From Lysobacter arseniciresistens ZS79 (lineage in GTDB: Bacteria > Pseudomonadota > Gammaproteobacteria > Xanthomonadales > Xanthomonadaceae): DNA of 64,000 nucleotides. The DNA is taken from the NCBI RefSeq assembly GCF_000768335.1, contig NZ_AVPT01000001.1, positions 186,001 through 250,000 on the forward strand. Reading direction: 5' to 3'. A program made the position numbers and the translations under genes. Positions 1 to 8,187 of this stretch are shown in pieces (position 1 is the first letter of the stretch; each line of letters starts with the position of its first letter). The notes under the pieces are model-generated. The model searched no databases, had not been told where the DNA came from, and saw only the letters and a list, made by a program, of their open reading frames with translations.

Positions 1-578
1 GCGGCATGCACATGGTGCAGTTCGGCGGCAGTGCGCTGCGCTGGTTGTACTTCCTGATGGGCGTCGCCGGCTGCGTGATGATCGCCAGCGGCATGCAGGT
101 CTGGGTGCGCAAGCGCGAGAAGCGCGTCGCCGCGGCGGGCGTGCTGTCGGGTTACGGGCTGGTGCTGGGGCTGAACGTCGGCGTGGTCGCCGGGATGCCG
201 CTGGCCACCGCGGCAATGCTGCTGGCCAACCGCCTGCTGCCGGCCGACCTGCCCGACCGCGCCGGCGCCGAGGTCACCGTGTTCTGCGCGAGCTGGGCCG
301 CCGCGGCGTTGTGGGGAGCCTGGCGCAGCCGCGTCGGCCGGGGTTGGCGCGAGCTGTTCGGCGCCACCGCGGTCGCGTTGCTGGCGGTGCCGGTGGTCAA
401 CCTCGCCGCCACACCGTACAGCGCCCTGCCCGCCACCCTCGGCCGCGGTGAACTGGCGCTGGCGGCGGTCGACCTGACCGTGCTCGCGTTCGCCGCCGGG
501 TTCGGCTGGCTGGCCCTGCGCGACCGGCGCGCCGCCACCGTCGCCCGCCTGCAGCCGCAGACGGAGGGCAGACGATGA
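1..578 (+). CDS. PepSY-associated membrane protein, C-terminal part (cut by window edge)
   Basis: The frame is open from the left edge to a TGA at 576-578, so only about the last 190 residues are seen. They hold four to five hydrophobic helices joined by short Arg-rich loops and end in a charged tail. The opening stretch with FLMGVAGCVMIASG resembles the last membrane segments of PepSY-associated transmembrane proteins (family knowledge), inner-membrane proteins encoded beside siderophore receptors and thought to help ferric-siderophore reduction. The next gene, a DUF3325 protein, starts inside this gene's stop codon (ATGA), which is the usual partner arrangement. The assignment rests on this context and on topology; the N-terminal PepSY domains lie outside the window. 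Confidence 0.6.
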   Translation, partial: GMHMVQFGGSALRWLYFLMGVAGCVMIASGMQVWVRKREKRVAAAGVLSGYGLVLGLNVGVVAGMPLATAAMLLANRLLPADLPDRAGAEVTVFCASWAAAALWGAWRSRVGRGWRELFGATAVALLAVPVVNLAATPYSALPATLGRGELALAAVDLTVLAFAAGFGWLALRDRRAATVARLQPQTEGRR

Positions 579-874
579 TCGCGCCGGTGATCCTCGCCAG
601 CCTGCTGGGCTGGGCGCTGCTGAGCCTCGGCCTGCCCCGGCACCACGTCGCGGTGTTCGGCAGCGAGCCCGGCCCCGCGCGTTCGCGCCGCCTGCGCGGT
701 ACCGGCTGGGTGCTGCTGGCGCTCGGCCTGCCGGCCTGCATCGGCGAGTACGGCTCGGGCCAGGGCCCGGTTTTCTGGGCCAGCGCGCTGGTGGTCGCGG
801 CGATCGCGTGGGTGCTGCTGATGACGTGGCTGGGCGAGCGCCGGGCGCGGACCGCTTCCGCCGTGCGCCGCTGA
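575..874 (+). CDS. DUF3325 family small membrane protein
   Basis: A 99-residue protein with three hydrophobic segments (about residues 2-18, 41-56 and 67-86) and a basic C-terminus. Length and helix pattern fit DUF3325, small inner-membrane proteins of unknown biochemical role found in siderophore-uptake loci next to PepSY-type proteins. The ATG overlaps the stop of the preceding gene (ATGA at 575-578), so the two are translationally coupled. A role in iron acquisition is inferred only from this neighbourhood. Confidence 0.65.
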   Translation: MIAPVILASLLGWALLSLGLPRHHVAVFGSEPGPARSRRLRGTGWVLLALGLPACIGEYGSGQGPVFWASALVVAAIAWVLLMTWLGERRARTASAVRR

Positions 875-930
875 GGTCGTCCCGAACGGCACGCGTTGCG
901 GACGATCCGCCACGACCGTGCTAGGCTCGC

Positions 931-1077
931 CGGCCGAAGGGGAGTAGCTCCCGCGCTGTCGCCGTCAATACGGGTCCAGACCCCGGTGCAGCGGTGTCTC
1001 CACAGGAGGCACGAGCAAGACCTTCGCGAGGCGCCGGCATTCCGCCGGCGTCGTCCATATTCGCGAAGGAAAAACCG
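931..1077 (+). promoter_or_regulatory. yybP-ykoY manganese riboswitch with ribosome-site-sequestering platform
   Basis: The leader has the conserved aptamer pieces of the yybP-ykoY family: GGGGAGTAGC at 939-948, GTCAATAC at 964-971, CCAGACC at 976-982 and ACCTTCGC at 1020-1027. CGAAGG (935-940) can pair with CCTTCG (1021-1026) to close the aptamer. CCTTCGCGA (1021-1029) is also a perfect 9-bp match to TCGCGAAGG (1061-1069), which contains most of the ribosome site (AAGGA 1066-1070); a 7-bp GC hairpin (1032-1050) lies between. The two pairings exclude each other. Known members sense Mn2+ and switch on exporters, so Mn2+ would free the ribosome site here. Confidence 0.88.
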
Positions 1078-1863
1078 ATGGAAGCGCTTGCAAACCCCGA
1101 GATCTGGGTCGCCCTGGCCACCCTGACCGCCCTGGAACTCGTCCTGGGCATCGACAACATCATCTTCATCTCGATCCTGGCCTCGCGCCTGCCCGCGCAC
1201 CAACGCGACCGCGCCCGCAAGCTGGGCATCCTCGGCGCGGCGGTCACCCGGCTGGGGCTGCTGTTCATGATCGCCTGGATCATCGGCCTGACCGCGCCAC
1301 TGTTCACTGTCTTCGGCAACGCGTTCTCCTGGCGCGACCTGATCCTGATCGGCGGCGGCCTGTTCCTGATCGGCAAGGCAACCCACGAGATCCACCAGAA
1401 GCTGGAAGGCGCGTCCGAGCACGTGCCGCAGGGCACGGCGGCGGCGAGCTTCATGGGCGTGATCGCGCAGATCATGGTGCTCGACATCGTGTTCTCGCTG
1501 GACTCGATCATCACCGCGGTCGGCATGGTCGACGAGCGCTGGGTGATGGTCACCGCGATCGTCGCCTCGATCGTCTTCATGCTCGCTTTCGCGCGGCCGA
1601 TCAGCGAATTCGTCGAGCGCCACCCGACGGTGAAGGTGCTGGCGCTGAGCTTCCTGATCATGATCGGACTGGTGTTGATCGCCGATGGCTTCGACCTGCA
1701 CATCCCGAAGGGCTATGTCTACGCGGCGATGGCGTTCTCGGTGTTCGTCGAGATGATCAACCTGTGGATCCGCCGGCGCGAGGCGCGCAAGACCCCGCCG
1801 GTGAAGCTGCATGAGAAGTACGTCGAGGCCGGCGACACCGGCGTGTCGTCCGACCGCGCCTGA
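1078..1863 (+). CDS. TerC family integral membrane protein, probable Mn2+ exporter
   Basis: A 261-residue protein with seven or so membrane helices. It carries the two TerC signatures: LELVLGIDN near residues 19-27 and VLDIVFSLDSI in the second half, with acidic residues inside membrane segments. TerC/Alx-type proteins behind this riboswitch class export manganese, protecting cells from excess Mn2+. The start at 1078 is chosen because AAGGA sits 7 nt upstream and is the element masked by the riboswitch; an in-frame ATG at 994 would lie inside the leader RNA. Regulation is therefore expected to be translational and metal-responsive. A broader metal substrate cannot be excluded. A second, Alx-like TerC protein lies at 39184-40386. 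Confidence 0.9.
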   Translation: MEALANPEIWVALATLTALELVLGIDNIIFISILASRLPAHQRDRARKLGILGAAVTRLGLLFMIAWIIGLTAPLFTVFGNAFSWRDLILIGGGLFLIGKATHEIHQKLEGASEHVPQGTAAASFMGVIAQIMVLDIVFSLDSIITAVGMVDERWVMVTAIVASIVFMLAFARPISEFVERHPTVKVLALSFLIMIGLVLIADGFDLHIPKGYVYAAMAFSVFVEMINLWIRRREARKTPPVKLHEKYVEAGDTGVSSDRA

Positions 1864-1950
1864 CCCCCGCTCCGCCGCCCGGCCACCGCGCCGGGCGGCC
1901 GGATGCCGGCGACGCGCTAGACTGCCCGGCTTTCCCGTCCGGCACCGCGC

Positions 1951-2499
1951 ATGGCCCTCAACTCCACCGTCGTCAAAGCCGAGCTCCAGGTCAGCGACAT
2001 GGACCGGCACTACTACGCCACCCACAACCTCACCCTCGCCCAGCACCCGTCGGAGACCGACACGCGGCTGATGGTGCGGCTGCTGGCGTTCGCCCTCTAC
2101 GCGGACGAGCGGCTGGAGTTCGGCCGCGGACTCAGCGACGAGGACGAGGCCGCGCTGTGGAAGCGCGACTACACCGGCGAGATCGAGCTGTGGATCGACG
2201 TCGGCCACCCCGACGAGACCCGGATCCGGAAGACCTGCGCGCGTGCGCGCCAGGTGGTGGTGCTCAACTACGGCGGCCGCGCGTCGGACCTGTGGTGGGA
2301 AAAGATCGCCAACTCGCTGACGCGGCTGAAGAACCTCACCGTGCTCGACCTGCCGGCCGACGTGGTCGACGCGCTGCCGGGCATCGGCGAGCGTGGCATG
2401 CGGCTGAACGCCCTGATCCAGGACGGCGAACTGCAGCTGATGGGCGAGCGCGGCAGCATCGAGGTGCGACCGGCCGTGCGGATGGCCGCGGCCGACTGA
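1951..2499 (+). CDS. yaeQ: YaeQ family protein
   Basis: A 182-residue soluble protein matching YaeQ in length and sequence: start MALNSTVVKAEL, the LVRLLAFAL-like segment, a central EIELWIDVGHPDE stretch, and VVVLNYGG-type beta strand. YaeQ has a fold resembling PD-(D/E)xK nucleases. An early report that it compensates for loss of RfaH was not upheld, so its role is uncertain. It follows the TerC gene by 87 bp and precedes the flavoprotein gene by 16 bp. No unusual features. Confidence 0.9.
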   Translation: MALNSTVVKAELQVSDMDRHYYATHNLTLAQHPSETDTRLMVRLLAFALYADERLEFGRGLSDEDEAALWKRDYTGEIELWIDVGHPDETRIRKTCARARQVVVLNYGGRASDLWWEKIANSLTRLKNLTVLDLPADVVDALPGIGERGMRLNALIQDGELQLMGERGSIEVRPAVRMAAAD

Positions 2500-2515
2500 G
2501 CCGGGCCGCCACGCC

Positions 2516-3709
2516 GTGACCACGCACGCCGACGTCATCGTCATCGGCGCCGGCGCCGCCGGACTGATGTGCGCGCTGACCGCCGGCCAGCGCGGGCTGC
2601 GCGTGCTGGTGATCGAGCACGCCAACAAGGTCGGCAAGAAGATCCTGATGTCCGGCGGTGGGCGCTGCAATTTCACCAACACCGGCACCACGCCGGACAA
2701 TTACCTGTCCGCCAACCCGCACTTCTGCAAGTCGGCGCTGGCGCGCTACACGCCGTGGCACTTCATCGACATGGTCGAGCGCCACGGCGTTGCGTATCAC
2801 GAGAAGGAACTCGGCCAGCTGTTCTGCGACGTTTCGTCCAAGCTGATCGTGAAGATGCTGGTGGACGAATGCGAGGCGGCAGGCGTGCGCATCGAGACCC
2901 ATTGCGGGGTCGAGCGCGTGGTGCATGCCGACGACGGCGGTTTCCGCCTGCACACCACACGCGGCACCTTCGCCTCACCCGCGCTGGTGGTGGCCTGCGG
3001 CGGCCTTTCGATCCCGTCAATGGGGGCGTCCGGGTTCGGGTACGAGCTGGCGCGGCAGTTCGGCCACGCGCTGCTGCCAACCCGCGCCGGGCTTGTGCCG
3101 CTTACCCTCAGCGGCCGGCACCAGGAGCGGCTGGCCGACCTCAGCGGGGTCGCGCTGCCGGTCACCGCGTCGTGCAACGGGCAATCCTTCAGCAACCGGA
3201 TGCTGGTCACCCACCGCGGTGTCAGCGGCCCGGCAATCCTGCAGATATCGTCCTACTGGCAACCCGGCGACGACCTGCGGCTGGACCTGCTGCCCGGCAC
3301 CGATGCACTCGGGACGCTGCAGCGTTGGCAGGCCGAACGACCGGCGGCGGAACTCAAGACCGTGCTCGCCGAAGTGCTGCCCAAGCGCTTTGCCCAGCGG
3401 TTGTGCGAGGCGTGGCTGCCGAACCGGCCGATGAAGCAGTACAACGCACCGCAGCTGCGGGAGATCGCGGCGGTACTGCAGGACTTCGCGCTGGTCGCCA
3501 GCGGTACCGAGGGCTACCGCACCGCCGAGGTGACGCTGGGCGGCGTGGACACCGACGGTGTGTCGTCGGCCACCATGCAGTCGCGGCGGGTGCCGGGCCT
3601 GCATTTCGTCGGCGAGGTGCTGGACGTCACCGGCTGGCTGGGCGGCTACAACTTCCAGTGGGCGTGGGCGTCGGGGCACGCGGCTGGCATGGCGGTGTGC
3701 GACGCCTGA
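2516..3709 (+). CDS. NAD(P)/FAD-dependent oxidoreductase, HI0933/YhiN family
   Basis: A 397-residue flavoprotein beginning with a GTG codon. The N-terminal dinucleotide-binding motif VIGAGAAGLM (about residues 8-17) is followed by the family signature SGGGRCNFTN near residue 47, and the C-terminus has GEVLDVTGWLGGYNFQWAW, the second FAD-contact region. This family (HI0933, YhiN, BaiN-like) includes enzymes proposed to reduce steroid or quinone-like substrates, but the physiological substrate in proteobacteria is unknown. It probably co-transcribes with yaeQ (16-bp gap). A distant second member lies at 6898-8133, so the window encodes two paralogues of the superfamily. Confidence 0.9.
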   Translation: MTTHADVIVIGAGAAGLMCALTAGQRGLRVLVIEHANKVGKKILMSGGGRCNFTNTGTTPDNYLSANPHFCKSALARYTPWHFIDMVERHGVAYHEKELGQLFCDVSSKLIVKMLVDECEAAGVRIETHCGVERVVHADDGGFRLHTTRGTFASPALVVACGGLSIPSMGASGFGYELARQFGHALLPTRAGLVPLTLSGRHQERLADLSGVALPVTASCNGQSFSNRMLVTHRGVSGPAILQISSYWQPGDDLRLDLLPGTDALGTLQRWQAERPAAELKTVLAEVLPKRFAQRLCEAWLPNRPMKQYNAPQLREIAAVLQDFALVASGTEGYRTAEVTLGGVDTDGVSSATMQSRRVPGLHFVGEVLDVTGWLGGYNFQWAWASGHAAGMAVCDA

Positions 3710-3715
3710 CGCCGG

Positions 3716-4108
3716 TCAGGACAGGATCCGCTCGATCTCGGCCAGCGGCGTGTTGGTCAGGGTCTTGGCGACCTCGCCGCGCAGGCGGCCCTGGACTTCC
3801 TTGTGCAGCAGCGGGCGCATCTCGCCGAGCGTCCGCTCGTCCGCCACCAGCACCAGGTCGCGGTACTCCTGCTTGAGCGCGGCGTCGTTGAGGCGCAACG
3901 CGAGCTGCTTGGCGAAGGTCGCCTTGTCGATGCGGTAGCCGTCCGAGCCGTCGGGCATCGAACCGGCGGGGCCGTCGTCGTTCATGTTCATCAGCTCGAG
4001 CAGGTCGTACTGGTGCAGCGAGACCCGCCGCTCGTCGCCGCGGTTGCGGAACACGCGGGCGCCTTCGCCGTCGGCGACGATGACCAAGGCTTCGTTGGGG
4101 ATCTGCAT
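3716..4108 (-). CDS. Host attachment family protein (PF10116-like)
   Basis: A 130-residue soluble protein. It starts with IPNEALVIVADGEGARVFRN, ends TNTPLAEIERIL, and has a central KATFAKQLA stretch; this pattern is that of the family named 'protein required for attachment to host cells', first linked to plant attachment in Agrobacterium. The fold resembles eRF1 domain 2/baeRF-like proteins (family knowledge), so the attachment name may mislead. ATG at 4108 is preceded by AAGGAG at good spacing; longer in-frame starts lack this. It is convergent with the flavoprotein gene, 6 bp apart. Confidence 0.75.
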   Translation of the reverse strand: MQIPNEALVIVADGEGARVFRNRGDERRVSLHQYDLLELMNMNDDGPAGSMPDGSDGYRIDKATFAKQLALRLNDAALKQEYRDLVLVADERTLGEMRPLLHKEVQGRLRGEVAKTLTNTPLAEIERILS

Positions 4109-4266
4109 GGCGGCTCCTTGTGGGGTGGAGGATTCGGGGCGGATGTTCAGGGGCGATGCCCGCACGGTAGGTCGATCGCGGTTACGCACGCGTGTGTCCG
4201 CCGTCAACGCGCCGACGCGCGGGGCGTATCGGCTACGCTTCCGCCTCCTTCCCGCCGGACCCCGCC

Positions 4267-4704
4267 ATGCGCAAGCTACTGACCGCCCTGCTCGCCCCGC
4301 TGCTGCTGGCCGCCTGCGCGGAGCCGGGCCCGCCGCCGGGCGGCCGCGTCGACGAGCTGCAGCGGATCGACATCGTCGAGGGCGACGGTGCGCTCGCCTC
4401 GCCGGGCGACGAAGTCGACGTCCACTACACCGGCTGGCTGTACGACGAGGACGCGCCGCAGCAGCGCGGCACGGAGTTCGACAGTTCGCGCGGGCGCGGC
4501 GAGCCGTTCACGTTCCTGCTCGGCGCGGGGCGGGTGATCCGCGGCTGGGACGACGGCGTGGCCGGCATGCGCGTCGGTGGCACCCGGGTGCTGATGATCC
4601 CGCCGGAGTACGGCTACGGCCGCAAGGGCGCCGGCGGCGTGATCCCGCCCGGCGCGTCGCTGGTGTTCGAGGTCGAGCTGGTCGCGGTGCGCGAGGGTGG
4701 TTGA
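4267..4704 (+). CDS. FKBP-type peptidyl-prolyl isomerase, lipoprotein
   Basis: A 145-residue precursor. The N-terminus is a lipoprotein signal with lipobox LLAAC at residues 13-17, so the mature protein is lipid-anchored to a membrane facing the periplasm. One FKBP domain follows: DEVDVHYTGWL, EFDSSRGRGEPFTFLLG, VIRGWDDGVAGM, IPPEYGYG and VIPPGASLVFEVEL, with all the usual active-site aromatics (Y, F, W). It should catalyse proline cis-trans isomerisation in envelope proteins. The start at 4267 is chosen because it gives the signal peptide; upstream codons do not. Single gene, with a convergent neighbour downstream. Confidence 0.92.
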   Translation: MRKLLTALLAPLLLAACAEPGPPPGGRVDELQRIDIVEGDGALASPGDEVDVHYTGWLYDEDAPQQRGTEFDSSRGRGEPFTFLLGAGRVIRGWDDGVAGMRVGGTRVLMIPPEYGYGRKGAGGVIPPGASLVFEVELVAVREGG

Positions 4705-4744
4705 GCCCCCTCCCACGCGGCCTGCAACAGGATCGGGGCGCGTG

Positions 4745-4897
4745 TCACAACGGCCGCGGCAGCCCCAGCATCGGTGCCAGCAGCCAGTACACGCCGAACA
4801 GCACCAGCGCCCACATCGCCAGCCTGAGCGCGAAGCCGGCGACCTTCAGCGCCAGCCACAGACCGACCACGATCAGGGCGATGCCGACCCAGCTCAT
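4745..4897 (-). CDS. Small hydrophobic membrane protein (50 aa) coupled to the serine hydrolase gene
   Basis: A 50-residue reading frame starting MSWVGIALIVVGLWLALKV and ending LGLPRPL. It is almost entirely hydrophobic, with one or two membrane segments (residues 4-24 and 28-45). Its ATG overlaps the stop codon of the serine hydrolase gene (ATGA, minus strand, 4897-4894), implying translational coupling. I do not recognise a family. The overlap, length and clean hydrophobicity support a real gene. It could be a membrane partner or regulator of the hydrolase, but that is inference from position alone. Confidence 0.65.
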   Translation of the reverse strand: MSWVGIALIVVGLWLALKVAGFALRLAMWALVLFGVYWLLAPMLGLPRPL

Positions 4898-6618
4898 GCG
4901 CCCTCCCCGGCGTCATCGGCGTCGACCGGCACCAGCCGCAGGTGATGGAAGTCGAAGCTGAAGTCGGTCAGCGGCGAGATCGCCTCCATCCGGGCCGCGC
5001 GCACCTCGCCGTCGGGGTCGAGGTCGAAGGTCAGGAACGCGTCGGCGTTGAGCCAGCGCTGGTCCCAGCGCACCACGAAGGTGTCGTGCTGCCAGTGCGC
5101 CAGGCGGCCGACCAGCGCCGGGCTGCGGGTGAAGCGGATGCGCAGGCCGTCGTCGCCGCGCTCCACCACCACGTCGCCGTACCACGGGTCGCGGTAGGTG
5201 GCGGCGTAGCCGTCCAGCGGCAGCGACGGCTTTGAGCCGGCATCGCGCGCGGCGACGTGCCTGCGCCAGTCCTCGTCGGCCTCGTCCTGCTGGTTGCCGC
5301 GCGAGGCGAGGTAGGCCGCGGTCCAGTCGGTGGCCGGCGCATCCAGCATCGCGTCGAGCGCGCGCATGGTCACCGAATTGAAGGCGCCGTCGACCTCGGC
5401 GCTGGTCAGCACGATGATGCCCAGCTCCTGCTCCGGTACCAGGGTCACGCGCGAGAAGAAGCCCGGCCAGCCGCCGGTGTGCCAGACCAGCCGTTCGCCG
5501 CGGTAGTCGGAGACGTTCCAGCCCTGCGCGTAGCCGCGGAAGTTGGGCGCGGCGGCGGCGAGTTCGGGCACCTTCGAAGGTTTGCCGAGCGGGATCGGGG
5601 TCAGCACGTTCCACATGTCGCGCTGCTCGTCCTCGCCGAACAGGCGCCGGGCATCCTCGCCCTCGCCCTCGATCACGCCCTGGTCCAGCTGCACGCGCAC
5701 CCACTCGGCGAGGTCGTGCACGCTGGAGTACAGCCCGCCGGCGCCCGACACGTTGCCCCACGACATCCGCGGCGCGGCGACGAGGTCGGTGAAATCCGCC
5801 TTCGAGTAGCCGGTGGCGACGTTGTCGCCGGCGCGCAGGTGGTCGCTGTTGAAGCGGGTCTCGTCCATGCCCAGCGGCTGCAGGATGCGCTGGCGCAGGA
5901 ACGCCTCGAAGGTCTGTCCGCTCGCCGCCTCGATCACCAGCTGGGCGACGCCGAACAGGATGTTGTCGTAGGCGTACTGCTCGCGGAAGCCGCCGTCGAC
6001 CGGCACGTGTGCGAGCCGGCGCGCCACCTCCTCGGTGGTGTAGTCGGTGCCCGGCCAGTACAGCAGGTCGCCGGCACCCAGCGCGAGGCCGCTGCGGTGT
6101 GCGAGCAGGTCACGGATGCGCATCTCGCGCGTGATGTACGGGTCGGCCATGCGGAACCACGGCAGGTGGTCGATCACTCGGTCGTCCATCGCCAGCTTGC
6201 CGTCGCGCGCCAGTATCTGCAGCGCGGTCGCGGTGAAGGCCTTGGTGTTGGAGGCGATCGCGAACATGGTGCGGGCGTCGACCGGTTCGCGCGATTCGAG
6301 GTCCTTGACGCCGTAGCCGCGCTCCAGCACGACCTCGCCGTCCTTGACGATGGCGACCGCGATCGCGGGGACGTCGAACTGCTCGCGGGCGTTCTCGACG
6401 TAGGCGTCGAACCCATGCAGCGGGGTGGTGGCGGGTGCGGTGGTCGGCGGCTCAGGAGCTGGCGCGGGCGATGGGTCGGCCGCGGTCGAAGCTGGCGGCG
6501 TTGTCTGCGCAGCTGTGGCGGCGGTCGAGACTGGTGCCGCCGCCTGGGCGACGGCGGCAGTGGCCAGCGACAGGCCGAGCGCCAGCACGGTCGCGCGCAC
6601 GAGGGTGATGTTGGACAT
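4894..6618 (-). CDS. Serine hydrolase, class C beta-lactamase / penicillin-binding-protein family
   Basis: A 574-residue exported protein. A signal peptide ends near AVAQA (residue 26) and is followed by an Ala/Pro/Thr-rich linker to about residue 65. The catalytic domain has SNTK at 123-126 (SxxK nucleophile), YDN at 217-219 (YxN) and HTGG near residue 373 (KTG equivalent). The C-terminal part (about 430-570) looks like the DUF3471 beta-rich domain common behind such catalytic domains. Family members are esterases, D-amino acid peptidases or lactamase-like enzymes; the substrate here is unknown and antibiotic resistance should not be assumed. A 50-residue membrane gene overlaps its 3' end. 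Confidence 0.88.
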   Translation of the reverse strand: MSNITLVRATVLALGLSLATAAVAQAAAPVSTAATAAQTTPPASTAADPSPAPAPEPPTTAPATTPLHGFDAYVENAREQFDVPAIAVAIVKDGEVVLERGYGVKDLESREPVDARTMFAIASNTKAFTATALQILARDGKLAMDDRVIDHLPWFRMADPYITREMRIRDLLAHRSGLALGAGDLLYWPGTDYTTEEVARRLAHVPVDGGFREQYAYDNILFGVAQLVIEAASGQTFEAFLRQRILQPLGMDETRFNSDHLRAGDNVATGYSKADFTDLVAAPRMSWGNVSGAGGLYSSVHDLAEWVRVQLDQGVIEGEGEDARRLFGEDEQRDMWNVLTPIPLGKPSKVPELAAAAPNFRGYAQGWNVSDYRGERLVWHTGGWPGFFSRVTLVPEQELGIIVLTSAEVDGAFNSVTMRALDAMLDAPATDWTAAYLASRGNQQDEADEDWRRHVAARDAGSKPSLPLDGYAATYRDPWYGDVVVERGDDGLRIRFTRSPALVGRLAHWQHDTFVVRWDQRWLNADAFLTFDLDPDGEVRAARMEAISPLTDFSFDFHHLRLVPVDADDAGEGA

Positions 6619-6691
6619 GGAGGATTCCCCTGGAGCGAAGCGCCGACATTACCGCAGGCTGGCATCCCGCCGCCCGCGCCGGATGCCGCCC

Positions 6692-6838
6692 GTAGGAGCG
6701 ACGTGAGTCGCGACACACTGACCACCGGAGCACACGTTGACTCGGGCCCACCAGCCGCCGCGGTCGCGCGAACGTCCTTCGCGCGTTCACCGCGCCAGGA
6801 CCGGTCTGTCAGCGGGTCGCGACTCACGTCGCTCCTAC
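6692..6838. repeat. Paired GTAG-type REP palindromes (inverted pair)
   Basis: GTAGGAGCGACGTGAGTCGC begins at 6692 and its exact reverse complement runs 6816-6838. Each copy carries a GCGAC-GTGA-GTCGC hairpin next to the tetranucleotide GTAG, the hallmark of the GTAG REP class of Stenotrophomonas and relatives, mobilised by RAYT-type transposases (known of the class). The 101 bp between the copies contains further short inverted repeats. The pair fills most of the gap between the divergent serine hydrolase and flavoprotein genes. No transposase gene is in the window. Confidence 0.85.
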
Positions 6839-6897
6839 ACAACGCCCCGTTCGGCCGGGCGTGCGATGCTTTGCGGTCGCACAACACACGCACGCCC

Positions 6898-8133
6898 ATG
6901 CCCGACCCCACCACCCTCCCCGGCCTCGCGATCATCGGCGGCGGCCCCGCCGGCCTGATGGCGGCCGAGGTCGCGCGGGCGGCCGGGATCGAGGTCGACC
7001 TGTTCGAGGCCAAGGGCTCGGTCGGGCGCAAGTTCCTGATCGCCGGCAAGGGCGGGCTGAACCTCACCCACGGCGAGCCGCGGCCGGCGTTCGATGCGCG
7101 CTACCGCGAGCGTCGCGCCGAGGTCGCCGACTGGCTCGACGACTTCGACGGCGAAGCGCTGCGCGAGTGGGCGCGCGGACTCGGCGTCGGCACCTACGTC
7201 GGCAGTTCCGGCCGGGTGTTTCCCGACGACCGCAAGGCCGCGCCGCTGCTGCGCGGCTGGGTGCGGCGATTGCGCGACCAGGGCGTGCGCTTCCATGTCG
7301 GCCACCGCTGGCTGGGCTGGGAGGCGGACGGCGCGCTGAAATTCGTTGCGCCCGACGGCGAACGGTCCGTCCATGCCGCGGCCACCGTGCTCGCGCTCGG
7401 CGGCGCCAGCTGGCCGCAACTGGGTTCCGACGGCGAGTGGCAACCGTGGCTCGCGGCGCGCGGGGTCGACGTGGCGCCGCTGGTGCCGGCCAACTGCGGC
7501 TTCGACATCGGCTGGAGCGAGCACTTCGCCACACGTCATGCCGGCGCACCGCTGAAGCCGGTCGTCGCCCACTGGCACGAGGACGGCCGCGAGCACGCGT
7601 TGCAGGGCGAGTGCGTGGTGACTGCGACCGGCATCGAAGGCAGCCTGGTGTACGCGTTGTCGGCGCCGCTGCGCGAAGCGATCGCCCGCGACGGCGTGGC
7701 GACGCTGTGGCTCGACCTCGCCCCGGGCCGCGACCTGTCCCGGTTGCAGCGCGACCTCGCGGCACCACGCGGCGGACGCAGCACCAGCGAGCACCTGCGT
7801 CGTCACGCCGGCCTTGCCGGCGTGAAGGCGGCGCTGCTGTACGAGGTGCTGGGGCGCGACGGGCTGGGCGATGCGCAACACGTGGCCGCGACGATCAAGC
7901 GGTTGCCGCTGGTACTGAAGCGCGCGCGCCCGGTGGCCGAGGCGATCAGCAGCGCCGGTGGCGTGCGGCTGGAGGCGCTGGACCGGCAACTGATGCTGCA
8001 AACGATGCCGGGCGTGTTCGCCGCCGGCGAGATGCTCGACTGGGAGGCGCCAACGGGGGGTTACCTGCTGACCGCGTGCTTTGCCAGCGGGCTGCGCGCC
8101 GGACGAGGCGCAGTGGAGTGGCTGCGGCGATAG
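6898..8133 (+). CDS. NAD(P)/FAD-dependent oxidoreductase (TIGR03862-like, HI0933 superfamily)
   Basis: A 411-residue flavoprotein. The FAD/NAD-binding motif AIIGGGPAGLMAAE is at residues 10-23, followed by FEAKGSVGRKFLIAGKGGLN, the variant of the HI0933 signature that marks the TIGR03862 subfamily. The C-terminal MPGVFAAGEMLDWEAPTGGY forms the second cofactor-binding block. Start ATG 6898 gives the cofactor motif directly at the N-terminus; the frame is open far upstream but runs through the REP pair and antisense to the serine hydrolase. Substrate unknown. It is flanked on both sides by REP element pairs and stands alone transcriptionally. Confidence 0.88.
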   Translation: MPDPTTLPGLAIIGGGPAGLMAAEVARAAGIEVDLFEAKGSVGRKFLIAGKGGLNLTHGEPRPAFDARYRERRAEVADWLDDFDGEALREWARGLGVGTYVGSSGRVFPDDRKAAPLLRGWVRRLRDQGVRFHVGHRWLGWEADGALKFVAPDGERSVHAAATVLALGGASWPQLGSDGEWQPWLAARGVDVAPLVPANCGFDIGWSEHFATRHAGAPLKPVVAHWHEDGREHALQGECVVTATGIEGSLVYALSAPLREAIARDGVATLWLDLAPGRDLSRLQRDLAAPRGGRSTSEHLRRHAGLAGVKAALLYEVLGRDGLGDAQHVAATIKRLPLVLKRARPVAEAISSAGGVRLEALDRQLMLQTMPGVFAAGEMLDWEAPTGGYLLTACFASGLRAGRGAVEWLRR

Positions 8134-8187
8134 CGGTGGCGGCGATAGCGGTGGCCTCATCCCTCCCCCGCGCCGCTCCGGGCGTCT

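Noticed and set aside
1864-1950. Terminator after the TerC gene
   Set aside because: A GCCGCCCGG/CCGGGCGGC hairpin exists, but no T run follows, so intrinsic termination is unsupported.
397-2700. A 767-residue minus-strand open frame across several genes
   Set aside because: It is antisense to the DUF3325, TerC and YaeQ genes, and its composition (His/Arg/Pro-rich) is the usual shadow of high-GC coding.
5257-6897. Upstream extension of the flavoprotein frame at 6898
   Set aside because: It is antisense to the serine hydrolase and passes through the REP pair; the cofactor-binding motif starts only at 6898.
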